The notes under the pieces were generated by a model. The model was not told the origin of the DNA, made no database searches, and saw nothing but the letters and a program-made list of their open reading frames with translations. From Doryteuthis pealeii (Eukaryota; Mollusca; Cephalopoda; Myopsida; Loliginidae): a stretch of 64,000 nt of DNA. The stretch covers positions 49,790,008 to 49,854,007 of the forward strand of contig CM042180.1 of assembly GCA_023376005.1 (NCBI GenBank), in the 5' to 3' direction. The translations under genes were made by a program, and so were the position numbers. Shown here one piece after another: positions 21,196 through 32,900 of the stretch. Positions within the stretch are counted from its first letter, which is position 1, and each line of letters starts with the position of its first letter.

Positions 21196-21454
21196 TCTTA
21201 AGAGAGAGAGAGAGAGAGAGAAAGAGAGATTGGGAATATCGGTCTTCCGATCTATAGCTCTGCTGATGAGGCCTAATAGGCCGAAATGTACATACAGAGA
21301 TTGATTTTTCTCGATTTGTTTAGCCATACATTTAATAGGTATTCCGCCTAATTCATTATTAATTAATTAATTTTCAAAATTAGGTACGACTCCAATTAAG
21401 CACTTATTCTCCCAACAAGTATCGGCAAAAAGCCATTCCAAACAAACCGTGTTT

Positions 21455-21495
<41 letters not shown>

Positions 21496-21760
21496 GTAAT
21501 ATTATATTAATACTAGACTAGGTTGATAAACTGAGAAGGTGTGAATTATTAACCTGAAAAGAGAGAATGTGTCTACGAAAGATTGATTGAAAGATAAGGA
21601 AGTTATCTCTATTTCAGATAGGATGATAAATAAGATTCAGATAAATAATACATTTATGTAGAAACTCATAAAAGAATCCGGTTTAAACGTCGCCATAATA
21701 TCACAAGAATCAGAAAGCCAAGATGGCGAATGTTACCGTCAGAAATCAGCAAGAAACGAA

Positions 21761-21791
<31 letters not shown>

Positions 21792-21975
21792 GGGGGGGGA
21801 GAAATAATGAAAGACACAAAAGGCAGACATTTGTGAAACAGTGAATTATGGGAAGGCAAAGTCCATAAATTTGTGCCTAAGCCATTACTGGATTCGTTCT
21901 GACCACAACGTATAATGCCCGAGTCAGATTCATCATGGCGACATTGTGCTTCGACCGCAAGCTTATCTGACAGCG
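21196..21975 (-). repeat. Right arm (B') of nested inverted repeat
   Basis: Reverse complement of 18629-19495. It starts in a GA run and ends GCTTATCTGACAGCG immediately before the N. Microsatellite lengths differ between B and B', and there are scattered single-base differences. Confidence 0.92.
21258..21299 (+). ncRNA. Hammerhead ribozyme motif, family 1 (second copy)
   Basis: Same architecture as 19347-19388: CTCTG (21258-21262), CTGATGA (21263-21269), GGCCTAATAGGCC, GAAA (21283-21286), ATGTACAT, cleavage after A21294, CAGAG (21295-21299). The core and helices are identical in the two copies. Confidence 0.8.
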
Positions 21976-21976
21976 N
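21976..21976. other. Single ambiguous base (N): assembly join
   Basis: The only N in the window. Left of it the nested inverted repeat ends exactly; right of it unrelated sequence begins. This fits a scaffold join or an unresolved consensus at a hairpin end. Confidence 0.85.
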
Positions 21977-22132
21977 AGGCTTCTTAAGAATTTTAAAAAA
22001 AAATTAAAAAACACTTTTAAAAAGTCTTTTGGGCTATTGGTCGAAATACATTTATTACGGAAAGACGGTTTGTAAAGTTTTTCCTTCTTTTAAGGTTATA
22101 TTATATATATATGCCCCAATATTTATATCTAT

Positions 22133-22172
<40 letters not shown>

Positions 22173-22621
22173 ATCTATCTATCTTTCTCTCTCTCTCTTC
22201 TCTCTCTCTCTCTATCTCCTCTTTCTCTCTCTCTCTCTTCTCTCTCTCTATCTCTCTCTCTCTCTCAATATTTATATATATATATAATATATTATATATT
22301 ATATATATTATATTTTTGCTTGAAGGCAATTACAATGCATGTTATCACATTAAAATCGATATTTTTTTAATAGAAAATGAACTTGACAAGTGTAATCCCG
22401 GCAATGGTTCGCTCGGTTGTAGTAGAACATCATACAGACTGTTTTTCGGTCCCGGTTTCGATTTCTGTCGGAAGGAAGTCGTTAGCATATATTGCTGATA
22501 AGACTTAATAAAGTTGAAAACACATCGCATCTGATGAATCGGGAGAGTTAGACTATTTGTTTAAGCTCCCTGAAATAGACTATATGCTAAATCTCTAAGT
22601 CTTTTGTTATTTCTTTACTTA

Positions 22622-22660
<39 letters not shown>

Positions 22661-22700
22661 TAACACTACGCTTATCCGAATACCAGTTCCATAATCAACA
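21977..22700. other. Unassigned stretch with CT run and weak ribozyme-like segment
   Basis: (CT)n with CTAT interruptions fills about 22135-22267, and TA runs lie near 22270-22310 and 22620-22660. At 22526-22590 CTGATGA, a GGGAG/CTCCC hairpin and GAAA occur in hammerhead order, but three extra bases follow the core and stem I is only GCA/TGC. I do not call it a ribozyme. Confidence 0.5.
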
Positions 22701-22870
22701 CTTTAAAACACATTCATGCCCCTCTCAACCTACCGCAATATTCTAACCGAAAATACACGCACACTACATAAAGAAAAAAACAAAAAAAAAACTTCAAATA
22801 ATCGAAGCCTAATATATAACACAAAAAAAAACCCTACCTTAAACAAAATAAACTGAAATAAGTCAACATG
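22700..22870 (+). repeat. Repeat shared with 10690-10870
   Basis: Direct-orientation copy with AAAATACACGCACACTACAT, CTACCTTAAACAAAATAAAC and TAAGTCAACATGTTCTCA. AT-rich, no frame. Confidence 0.75.
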
Positions 22871-23085
22871 TTCTCACATGCTTATAATTTCCCGCCTATC
22901 CTCCTTCCACTATTCCCCTCGCCTTTCACCACTCGTGCCCCCTCCACGAAAAAATCTCTACTGCATCGTTCGTTCGAACTACAACCAATTGCTACTACCT
23001 CCTCCTACCAATTGTTACTACCTCCCACTTCCAATTCCTATGCTACTGCTCGTTTATTTTCAAAACAGACCCAGAACATACCATC

Positions 23086-23136
23086 AGTTTCTACCTGAAG
23101 ATGGCAAATCTTGCCGAAAGCGCTCGTAATGAAACT
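23086..23136 (+). ncRNA. Hammerhead ribozyme motif, family 4
   Basis: AGTTTC and TAC form stem I with GTA, an AT bulge and GAAACT. CTGAAGA (23095-23101) satisfies the CUGANGA core, then one extra T, stem II GGCAA-ATC-TTGCC, GAAA (23116-23119), self-complementary stem III AGCGCT, and C23125 as cleavage residue. Nine base pairs in stem I and five in stem II are perfect. The extra T is the one deviation. Confidence 0.72.
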
Positions 23137-23255
23137 TTGGTGGACTGCTACACCAGCTCCACCCTGACACCAAAAAGATGGCCACAAAATTAGAAAGGAT
23201 CGAACAAAAACTTGTCCGACAAGAATTGTCACTAAAATATAATTATATGGTCATC

Positions 23256-23296
23256 CACAGACTCGTGTTTTCGACTTATCAAGTCTCTTCAGTGTG
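23256..23296 (-). ncRNA. Hammerhead ribozyme motif, family 5
   Basis: On the minus strand: CACA, CTGAAGA (23286-23292), perfect stem II GACTT-GAT-AAGTC, GAAA (23269-23272), one extra A, stem III AC-ACGA-GT, cleavage residue C, and TGTG closing stem I. The extra A sits in a TTTT homopolymer on the plus strand and may be a sequencing error. It lies about 30 bp downstream of a tRNA-like segment on the same strand. Confidence 0.68.
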
Positions 23297-23326
23297 CCTA
23301 GACATTTTGCAAGCTACCTACAGCCG

Positions 23327-23392
23327 GAATTGAAATCCGATTGGTTGGGTCCGGCACCTTAACCATTAAGCTGTCTTCACTTACAGAATGGG
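23327..23392 (-). mobile_element. tRNA-like SINE head upstream of the ribozyme
   Basis: On the minus strand AGCTTAATGGTTAAGG resembles an A box and GATTTCAATTCC a B box, about 30 bp apart, as in tRNA-derived pol III promoters. The rest of the putative element would extend through 23256 and further left. No poly-A end or target duplication was identified, so limits are uncertain. Confidence 0.6.
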
Positions 23393-24300
23393 GAATGGAT
23401 TTTAACTATTTTAATACTCACATCGCTTTCTGTGTAAAGGTCGTCACAGAGTGCTTCATTCCTTATATAGAGAGCGTATATATATTATATATTATAAAGT
23501 AATTAAAATCAACGGGTGGGCATAATATTCGTATCCGCCAGACAGGGCGGAAATTCATCCCATTTCCACTAGCATCAGATAGATTTTTTTCAATTACGTA
23601 GGGATGCATTTTCATGTTCTCTCCTTTTTCTCTTAATTATTTTTTCTCCTCATTGGACTGTATGCTTGGCACTTTGTGTGATATTCTTCTAGGTCGGCGG
23701 TGACAAAGTTTTTTATATTTTTAATTTGATGTATGACTTTCTGAAGTCTCCGAAAAATACTTAATTCTGTTTCTTACAGTTATCGAGTAGTGATTACATA
23801 TATCACTTTTGGCAGTTAGGGCGCAGTCGTCATTGTACAGGTTATTGCTTTTCTTCAGTGTTCATCTGCGCAAGACCACAGCGTGTATCAACTCTCATAT
23901 TATGGTATCCTTTTATATAGTATCTGTCAGTTTTCTCCATGATAATTTCCTCATACTTTCCTCACTCTCCTACTTGCTTTACCTCCACCGTCTACTTGCT
24001 CGCTCGTCTCTTTAACCGTAAGTAGAACCTAATAATTATATGGTAACTTTCAATGTTAGCAGTACAAGGGAGCCAGTTGATGAGAAATTTTACCACTGAC
24101 TGTATAGTAACCTCATTAATCACCTCTATTAAGTGCAATGAAAATCTCACGCTACACCTGAGATAACATAGTGATTTACTTTAAGTTTAGAGCTAGAATG
24201 CACTCTGGGTTATTATAATATGTGTGTCGTGTGATTCTGCTCATCCTTATTAACATTAAAGACAGATTGCTGTATTTTGAAAATTAATTTAGTTAATTAT
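23393..24300. other. Unassigned AT-rich stretch
   Basis: No element, RNA or credible frame is recognised. A short TA run is near 23475-23495. Confidence 0.5.
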
Positions 24301-25130
24301 AATTAAAGTGAGTATACAAGAGATAATATACAAATGTTCTCTACTGCTCCTCTCTATTCACTTACTGCTACACGTACAATCACGTCTCTCATTCGTCTCT
24401 CCCGTGCGTCTAATTCATTACTCATCTATACTAACTTCGTTCACTATTACTTATCTCTAGGTTGTCTCTCTCTTTACTGGATCTTCTATATTTCAAGTAC
24501 CTATCTTTCTCCCTGCATACATCTTTCGATATCTGTTCTCTCTGTCCTTTCTCTAACGGCCATCTATACTACTACATCATTGTTTCATCTTTTCGTCATT
24601 TCTCCTCTCTCTGTATATCTCTACTTCTATTCAATTTATGCTGTTTGCGCGTGTCTCATCGTGCGTTCTCTCTCGTCGGTCTACGTGTCTCATGCTCTCG
24701 CTGTCTGCTACATAAATGTCTCGTTTCCGATGTCCTACGCTCTGTGTGCGTACTCAATCTACGTGCGTTCATCATGCCGCACTCTCCTGTTTCCTCTTCT
24801 TTCTCCTCCGTTGTGCGTTTACTCTCTCTGCGTTCTTACTACCCCAGTTACTACTCTCTGCAGGGTAAACTTCGTCTTGTAATTTCTCCTACATACTCTC
24901 CCTGACGGCTCTTCTCCGTCCGTCTTTTTTGCGTGTTCTGTCTGCTCGCTCTACTTCTCCTCTCTGCTCTCTCTTCGTCATTCACTCCTCTATTCACTCT
25001 CTCTTTCTATCTCTCTTCGCGATCTCTCTGTCTCTCTCTCACTAAAACTGTGTGTGTGTTCTCTCTCTCGTCTTCGGATCTGGTCTTCACACCATCTCTA
25101 CTATCCAATCTTCACTATAGTGTGATGTGA
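24300..25130. repeat. Pyrimidine-biased low-complexity region
   Basis: CT-rich, loosely TCTC-patterned sequence on the plus strand keeps two overlapping frames open (24334-24882, 24462-24905). They encode Ser/Leu/Tyr/Cys-rich text with no domain. The composition alone accounts for the open frames. It may be a decayed or error-ridden CT microsatellite. Confidence 0.65.
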
Positions 25131-26060
25131 GAGGGACTTCTTTGTGTGCTAGATGAAATACCTCTGCGTACATAACTGTACCTTCTAAATATGATCTCGG
25201 GAAGATTCTCACCATATTTTACATAGATTGTTGACATGTCATTTTAATATATTATAGGTTTTTCTTAAATACTTATATTGTGCTTATTACAATAAAACTG
25301 TCAAAAGCCTTTTGTATGTAACATCTGATTTGTAGTCTGTTTATAATCATTAAATAAATTCATGAATGACTGATAAAAGACTGCTGCCTTCAAATACCAC
25401 AATTTGTCTCTACTATTAAATGACATTTTTTCTGTAAAAAATTAATCTTTCTCATAAAACATACATCCTTCTATCTTCTCACAAACTCAGTGTACAAAAC
25501 AGTAAAAGGTTACTATGATTGAACTATTCAAGCATCATTTCAATATTATCATTATTACTTGCTGTCTGTAGCTGTCGCCTTTAAGTGAGCCAATAGATAT
25601 ATGTATTTCTACCCTCAAAATTACCCTCTAAATTTGGACAGTGTAAGGGAAACAACTCTTTAGGAGGTCTTCATAATCAAGTGACCCACAGGCCTGAATG
25701 CATTATTGGGAAGATCAACAGATATCCGTTAGGGCAAAATTTAGGGACTTCCGCCAGGCTGATGCAGCAAAAAGTTGTGTAGAATAATACTGTCCTAAAA
25801 AATTAGAATTTTAGTCTTTAGTAGTTCTCGGTACTGGTACGGCGTTACGTACAGGTAAGTTTCTTCCAATTTTCCCGTGAAAGTTGCTGGCATTTGTAAA
25901 GACCCTTATGTAAATAGTAATGTTTATTACCCCATTTTATTTCAGTATTTCACGGGTTTGGAAGTAAATAAAATCTTTCACATTCAAACATCAGTCGTTC
26001 TTCGTGTCATAATACATTCACCAGAAAAATTACCAGGGAACTGCTACACTGTCCATTCCA
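25131..26060. other. Unassigned AT-rich stretch
   Basis: No element or credible frame is recognised. Confidence 0.5.
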
Positions 26061-26690
26061 TATTCCGATTATGACACCACTTGAACCTTTTCTCCAATTT
26101 ATTCGGGTCGTCTGGTTGCGTCTTGCCAACTTCCCAATGGGGAATTAAAGTACTCAGGTTTGTCTTATGTTGTTTTGTACGTGAGCTTTGGTCTACCAAT
26201 TCCAATGATCCCTCTCTTAATGAAGGTACAGAATCTTGCTGGCAGTCTGTTCATCCCGCAGTCTGTTTTAGTGGCCAGACCATCTCAGGTTGCGTGTGGA
26301 CAAGATTTCATGCAGCCCAGGGAGCCATTCTCTTCAGGATGCATCCTGTTTTGAAACAATGTGCCACAACTGACATTAGGTTATAACTGCAAAGTGACAC
26401 ATGTAGTTAGACATGTAGTCTGTGGGCATCCGCTTTGTATACCGTCCAGGCTTCCGCACTGTACAGGAAGGGTTGAGAGAACTAGGCCACTGTATACTGC
26501 CCATTTAGTCTCAAGGAGATGGTCTCTGTTTTGAACAGACTTACCTCTCAGCCAGCCAAATGCTTTGTAAGCATTTGAGATTTCAAGATTAAGCTCTGCA
26601 TTGGAGTCTATTGTTGATGCAACTGTGGAGCCAAGGTATCTTGAGCTAGAATCTGACGCTTCTATCATTATGTCATTCAATAAATAAGGT
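26060..26690 (-). pseudogene. Non-LTR retrotransposon polymerase, C-terminal remnant
   Basis: The minus strand carries RYLGSTVASTIDSNAELNLE (the YLGS segment after the palm domain), KAFGWLRG and VYSGLVLSTL, followed after frameshifts by LRWSGH and GIGRPKL words. This order (YLGS, tKl.vY..vvl.tL, lRW.GH, GRP) is the C-terminal third of a LINE polymerase of the same broad type as 44341-44919. It has several frame breaks and lacks the catalytic YADD region, so it is dead. The plus-strand frame 26081-26386 is its antisense. Confidence 0.82.
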
Positions 26691-26830
26691 GAAATTTCAC
26701 ATAAGAAATCATAAGGGTCAAATTAACCTGTTGCAAATTATTTGTATAGAGTAAGAATACTTGATATCATAAACTTGTGTATTATTTGTATTATTTGGAA
26801 CTATTGTTCCTATCTTCATTGTTATCTGCT

Positions 26831-26873
26831 ACAACGTTTCGGCTGATGTGCCCTCCCGGCCTTTCTTCAGGTA
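26831..26873 (-). ncRNA. Weak hammerhead-like motif, family 6
   Basis: On the minus strand: TAC, CTGAAGA (26864-26870), a GC-rich segment pairing only GGC/GCC, GAAA (26837-26840), ACGT as minimal stem III, and GTA. Stem I is 3 bp and stem II has an AA bulge, so activity is doubtful. Diverged relatives are at 27183-27215 (plus) and about 41860-41910 (minus). Confidence 0.4.
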
Positions 26874-26899
26874 TTTCTTGTCGACTTGGTAACTTCTCG

Positions 26900-27830
26900 A
26901 ATTCATGGATAAAGGAATTAGGTTAAGACAGTTCTAAGTAACAGTCAGTCACTAGACTGCAGGTTCAAGCCTGGTTCAGGGGCGATAGTAGTAACATAGA
27001 ATAATAATTAACACAGTTTAACACCTGTATTCCCAAGCTATGGTTAGCGAATGAAACAGGATACCTCCGTGCAACTGAAAGCGGTTAGGGTTCAAAGTTC
27101 CGTGATGGCTCCCGATTATTGACAGAAGTTCCCGAGTCCAGGGAGGTTTCCGAGTTCGAGAAGGTTCCCGGTCCAACAGAAATACCTGAAGAAGACCGGA
27201 GAGCACATTGGCTGGTAATTTGGACAATTACTTTTTTGATTTTCTTTTTTCTACAAAAGGAATCAAAAAAAGTGTTGTTTTTTTTTCTGGTTTTCACTCA
27301 TTTGTTGTTTTTTGTGGGTGCTAGACCAAGAGAAAAGAGAGAGAGACAGAAGGCTTCCCGGGCTGAGTTTAAATACCCAGCTAGTAATGTCACCTATTGG
27401 CCAAAACCTCATTGTAAGAAAGATAACCCTTTTGGACACAGGTCCATCCCAGCAGGGGCAGATCAATCGCTACATTATGATATGGTCGTAGAATATGACG
27501 AACAAAACTGAAAATAGATGAAAAGAGTTATACACCACAGGAAATTGAAAGATGACAAGGCCATGGGCAGGTTCATTACTCTATGCTGGTACGTCAAAAA
27601 AGGGATATTGTATGGATACTTATAATAAAGATATACAATGGCTACCCAAAAGTATGGGGAATTTAAAATCATATTGTTTGTTGGTCCTCCTTCTGTCTAC
27701 GAGAGTGATGAGTGGTGTCCAAAATTTTTTTTTTTTTGGAACTACGTGGCGCGGGCGGGGTTCATATGAACGGATGAGTTGTTGCCCAAGCAGCAAATTC
27801 ACCGTCTCTACACTGCCGCTATGATCCAAA
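26900..27830. repeat. Repeat-derived stretch with inverted relative of 26831-26900
   Basis: The 27100-27225 part (GAGTTCGAGAAGGTTCCCGG, ACCTGAAGAAGACCGG) recurs in reverse, heavily corrupted, at about 41860-42075. The frame 27119-27511 has no domain I recognise. Confidence 0.55.
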
Positions 27831-28508
27831 GGAAAGTTAAGGAACTAATGCCGTTACGGCAGCAGATATGATAATTTAATTCAGAACCAATTTAGCAAGG
27901 AAAGATTTGAAAATTCCAACATTGTTATTTGACAGAGTATTGCCCTACTAGTAAAGTTAAAAAACACATTGAATTAAATTTGTACGAATAAAACTTATAA
28001 AATAGTTCTAGTTGAAGACAGTCATTTGTAATACATTTGATAAATGAATATTCCAGCAAATTGCAGTCAAACAACATATATAGATATATTCAGATGTTTG
28101 GCAAGGCCTCCAAATTGTCGAATGACTTGCAGACCAATAAAAAAATGACAGTATAGCAGGGAAAACAAATTTTGTGCCTTGTTAAACCAAATTATGAGTA
28201 TTACATACACCACGCACACCACACAAACACACACACACATATATATATATTAGGGTTGCGAAAGTTAGGTATACAGTAATGATTAGACCAGTAGATTTAT
28301 CAATACAGTAAATTCATTAATTCATAAAATCATTATAATCCTATTTTCATATTTTTACTTTCCACAATTCTTATTAAATATATCTAGATAAATAACAATT
28401 TATACCATGGCTGGTAATTAACTGAAAATGAGTCCAAATGGATTTTGAACAGTACTTGAAGACAGAGAATAGTGAACATGTGCGAGGCAGTGGTACGTAA
28501 CAATTATT

Positions 28509-28544
<36 letters not shown>

Positions 28545-29220
28545 ATATTGTTACTTTTAAAAAAGTTATTTTTGAAACATTTCAAAAATTCTCCGCTTTT
28601 TCCAACGAATTTAATTTCAAATAAGATTTACTTCTGGATTGAAGGTTGAATTTTCTTTGTGTACGGAAGCATTTCTACATTTTTTCTATTATTATTATTT
28701 TTTATTCCATTGATTATTTAAAATTAATAATAGTTGAATAATGTACATATGTATAACTCCTGACTGAAAACACGTCGTAAAGTAAAATTGATTGAAATAT
28801 CCATATATTCATCTATACTTTCTTTCCTTATTCATTTTTTCAACATACCGTCGATACACTTCCAGTTTTATTTTACATATATAATATATATATATATAAA
28901 AATATATATAATATATTATATATATATAAAATAAAAAAAATAAAAAATAAAAAAATAAATAAAATAAATTTTCATTTTTTTAAAAATTCCCAACCCCACA
29001 CACACACCCAAACTTCCTTCTCTTCTGCTTAATTATAAAAAATTAAAATTTCTTTTGAGACCCAAGACACCTCTCCCCTACCTCTTACCAATATACACAC
29101 ACATTACACACACACACACACACAACCTTTGGTTTACTTCTGCTGTCGTTTATCGCAAAAAATTATTACACACACACACACAACCACATACCTAAAAAAT
29201 GCACAATGTTTCCTTTTGTC
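27831..29220. other. AT-rich stretch with TA and AC runs
   Basis: AC run about 28222-28240, TA runs about 28505-28550 and 28880-28935, A-rich tract about 28930-28975, AC runs about 29095-29185. Nothing else is recognised. Confidence 0.6.
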
Positions 29221-29740
29221 ATTGAAAATGAACTCGTCGCCCCAATCAAACCTGGACAAGTGTGTATGCTTCATGTGCACTAATACCCTTGGAAAGGTAC
29301 GATCTATTCTCCCTCCAGCTATGAGTAAATAGTAGGGCAGACTGGCTCTAACCATGGCTAGGTAACCAGTCTAGAAGAAGGAAAACTCTGAATTCAAACC
29401 TGTAAACTCCGCTTAAAAAATGACCTTGTGTCGCTATCCTGCTCGTGGGAGGAGTGGTAAATATTATTACCTCTCTCAAGAGTATATGTGAAATGCAAAC
29501 ATCCTTTAAAAAGCCCAGTCTGCCCTACATTTACCCATACTGGAGGAGAATAGTTGGATTATACCTCTCTCAATCCCAACTATTTCTCCCTCCAGCTATG
29601 GGTAAAAGTAGGGCAGACTGAGCCTCTTTAATCTTGGTTAGGCAGCCAGTCCAGGAAAACTCTGAATTCAAACCTGTTTAAATTCTGCTTTAGAAATGGC
29701 CATGTGTCACTTCCTGCTTCTATGAGGGGTTAGTAGATAT
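29220..29740. mobile_element. Three SINE pieces in +, -, + order
   Basis: 29220-29465 is a nearly full copy of the family at 14762 (CTCCCTCCAGCTATGAGTAA, then GACCTTGTGTCGC). 29466-29580 is an inverted fragment of its middle, and 29581-29740 is a second direct body. The arrangement suggests nested insertion or fold-back during copying. Confidence 0.8.
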
Positions 29741-29756
29741 GTATTTCATATATTAG

Positions 29757-29922
29757 GGCTTTAGCGCAGTCAGTAGAGCACCTCTAGGAATCGCAAGATT
29801 CCAGGCTTGATACCGTCCCTGCCAACTGAGACATAATAGCACATCTTAGTAATCTGATCTGGTGCAATAAAAAGCCTTTGGAGCTGAGTAGGTGTGGCAC
29901 TCCATCGCAGCAAAAAAAAAAA
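29757..29922 (+). mobile_element. Second tRNA-derived SINE family
   Basis: The head holds TAGCGCAGTCAGTAGAGC (A box) and GGCTTGATACC (B box) at tRNA spacing, then a body of about 85 bp and an A-run at 29911-29922. The tRNA-like fold is plausible, but the acceptor ends do not pair well, so this is a retroelement, not a tRNA gene. Different family from 9741-10030. Confidence 0.8.
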
Positions 29923-29929
29923 CATCTCC

Positions 29930-32900
29930 CTAGTCTTATACTAGCAAAAAAGGGTATAGATCCACTTGCTAGTTTTGTACTGTTTATATTGATATATAGG
30001 TCACATTACTGCATCATAGTGATTAAATTATTTCTAGAATAAAATAATCTTACCATATTTTCGCATGCCGCTTCTTGTACACAAAGTATACAGTCATGCA
30101 TTTAGAGAGCGAAAAGATAATTTTACCTTCTGAGTGTGGAAGAATGAAGAGATCCGTTATTCACGTGACAACCAACTGATGACTAAATACTATAAGAAAT
30201 TAGACTCGTGATACATTTTTTGATTGCTAATTCATCTATGTTATCTAAATACATATTTCTGTATTGAATAAATCTATAATAGATATGTGCATTTTCATGC
30301 ACTGACCAAGTAGATGTAAGGCATGCTGAGTGGGACCTGTATCTGAGATAATGTGTACAAAAAGAAAAAAAATGTAGATTAAAAAAATCAAAATTTATCA
30401 AATTTAACGAGATTATCATTTTTCCTGCATATATTTATTTCTTCTAGAAAGTTGCACAACTTTATAGCCTCGTGCGGTTAGTCAGAGTTCCATGATATAG
30501 GTGCGTAAACGTGCTCATGCAAAATCACTACACAGAGTCTACAACAAAGCTGAAATTCTATATTCAATTTTGTTTTTCATTAAGAATTTATAATGATATA
30601 AAGATGTATCTTTTGGTATCTATCTTGTATCTTTCCATTGTTAATGATATGTTATAATAATAAATGATTTGAATGAGCAATATATCAAATGCGTTATAAT
30701 AGATGAATATATATTAAAGCAAAGACTGTTTTTTCTTTCTTAATAACGCATTTGTCATATACGATTAAACTCAGACTCAAAAAGTTTTTGTTAGACGAGT
30801 TTTTTGTTTATCCTTTCTAAATTTCTGGCCATTACTTTGGTGATAAATCAATAGACAGATAGAATAAACTAGTGCTGTTATTTAGTGTTTTAGACTAATC
30901 CACCATAAATTAGCGTCTTACTCATGAACATATAGAGCCTACAATATTCGATGCATGATATGATTAATGCCATCATTAACATGAGTATAAATCTAGATGG
31001 TATATTTTAAGGTTATTGCTCCTCGTTTTTGAAAAAACAAACGAGCAGTATAACGTTTAGGAATTAGGTATAGTAAGTACTGTAACCTGTACTGGTTAAA
31101 TAAAATAAAATTATATATGATAGGATCTATTCATTAAGCTTCCAGGAATTATAGTATCTATCGTATCTATCTTATCTATCTATCTCGTATGGTAGTAACC
31201 AAACATGTATATACCATAAGATAACTTGTGTATCCTCGACCTTGTTTCATGAATCTTGTCTTCTATCTCTACGCATTCTATGTATCTATACTGAACATAC
31301 CACTCCTTTTTAATCACTCACCCTATATATACCACACTACATATATATATATAATATTAATTATAATATATAATATATATATATTAATATCCAGAGACTA
31401 TCTGTATGTATATTATTCTCAAATTTATTACGTCTCTTTTAGTGTGGCAAAGACAATTATAGTGCAGTATTTGTCTACTCTCCCAACAGCCTAGTGAATC
31501 GTAGTGTCGAATATTATACGCGTGCTCAGAGGGCTTCTATATAATAAACTCTTAACTCAATCTCTATGTTGCGACAGCTACCAAAATCACGCTCAATCTA
31601 CAATACACACACACACACACACACACCTATATAATATAAATTCTGTAGTATATATGGGAATTGGTGATAGTTTTATACATCGTTGCTTAACCGAACATTA
31701 CACACATTCATTTCGCTACTCAATATCACAATTCTCTATTAAGAGTTTATATAAGCATCCTCAGCTAGAGTCCCACTATTTCTCCTCCTTATCCTCACAT
31801 CTCTATAACCTCAGAGAATTCATAAACACTTGATTATTTAACATTTAATTATATATCTGTTAACTATGTACTACATAACTCATAAATCATAACATAGCTC
31901 AAATTATATATATTGTTATTATATATGATCAAGAACTAAAATCAACACAATGTACAACATTGAATTGTAGGACATACTCTGATTAGTCTAAGCTCTTCTA
32001 GATGTGGAGCTTAGACAAGTGTCTAACCTCCATATTAAATAATTACATAATACGCAATACGCTGATGAGTCGCCGATAATTAAGATATTAGATCTGACTC
32101 TTTTGTATGATAGCAGTGTTATTGTATAGATAGTATTCTAACTTAATGCTTGGATGCTTTATTCTAAGTATATATGTAATTATAAGTCATAAACTCTATC
32201 AATTATTCTCTGTGAATTCTCTCATACATTAGAACATTCAACGAACCACATTGATTGAAAAGGTTTGAATATTTATTTAATAAATATTAATATTCAATTT
32301 ATTTTCCTATGTTGTTAACGTAATATACTGTAGATATAATAATTATACTTGATAACACGGGATAACAGTACGAGTATTGTGGATTAAGAGAGTAAGTTTT
32401 CAGATTGTTCCTAATTTTATTTTAATTTAATACTCCCTCTGTTTTCAAATCTTTATTTATATATTATACTTCACACTTTATGTTTACATAAATCTCTTCT
32501 TACTATCATGAAACTCATTCTTATTTTTTGTTTCAATAAGATCCTTTTCAATTTAAATTACATTCCTTATTTTATTACATTGTTATTATATATTTAAATA
32601 ACTATTAGCACACCAGTGGGTTAGTAGGAGTGGATAGATTTACTATTGCTTAGTTTTTGATTTATTCATCTCATTTGAGGCAAATATAACCTAAGCGTGG
32701 GATTAGGGGTAGCCTCCTCTTGCGGAAGAAAGAAAAAAACCAGCTAGGAGTAGATCTATGATTGCTCACAAAAATATACATAACCAATTTACATCAACAC
32801 CGGACTAAAGCAAATATCATATAAAAAAGAAAGAAAACTGATATTAGTAGATGACCTGCAGAGTAATTTACGGTCCCAGCAACGAAAAGATAAATATCAT

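Noticed and set aside
22526..22590. Candidate hammerhead ribozyme
   Set aside because: Core words and a stem are present, but three extra bases follow CTGATGA, stem III has a one-base loop and stem I is only three pairs.
24334..24905. Frames of 182 and 147 codons that look like membrane proteins
   Set aside because: The region is CT-biased and both overlapping frames are open, which points to composition; no signal peptide, motif or homologous frame was seen.
29757..29823. Candidate tRNA gene
   Set aside because: A and B boxes are present, but acceptor ends do not pair well and an attached body with A-tail shows it is a SINE.
32055..32085. CTGATGAGTCGCCGATAA resembling a hammerhead core
   Set aside because: No GAAA partner or closing stems nearby, and the region is of doubtful sequence quality.
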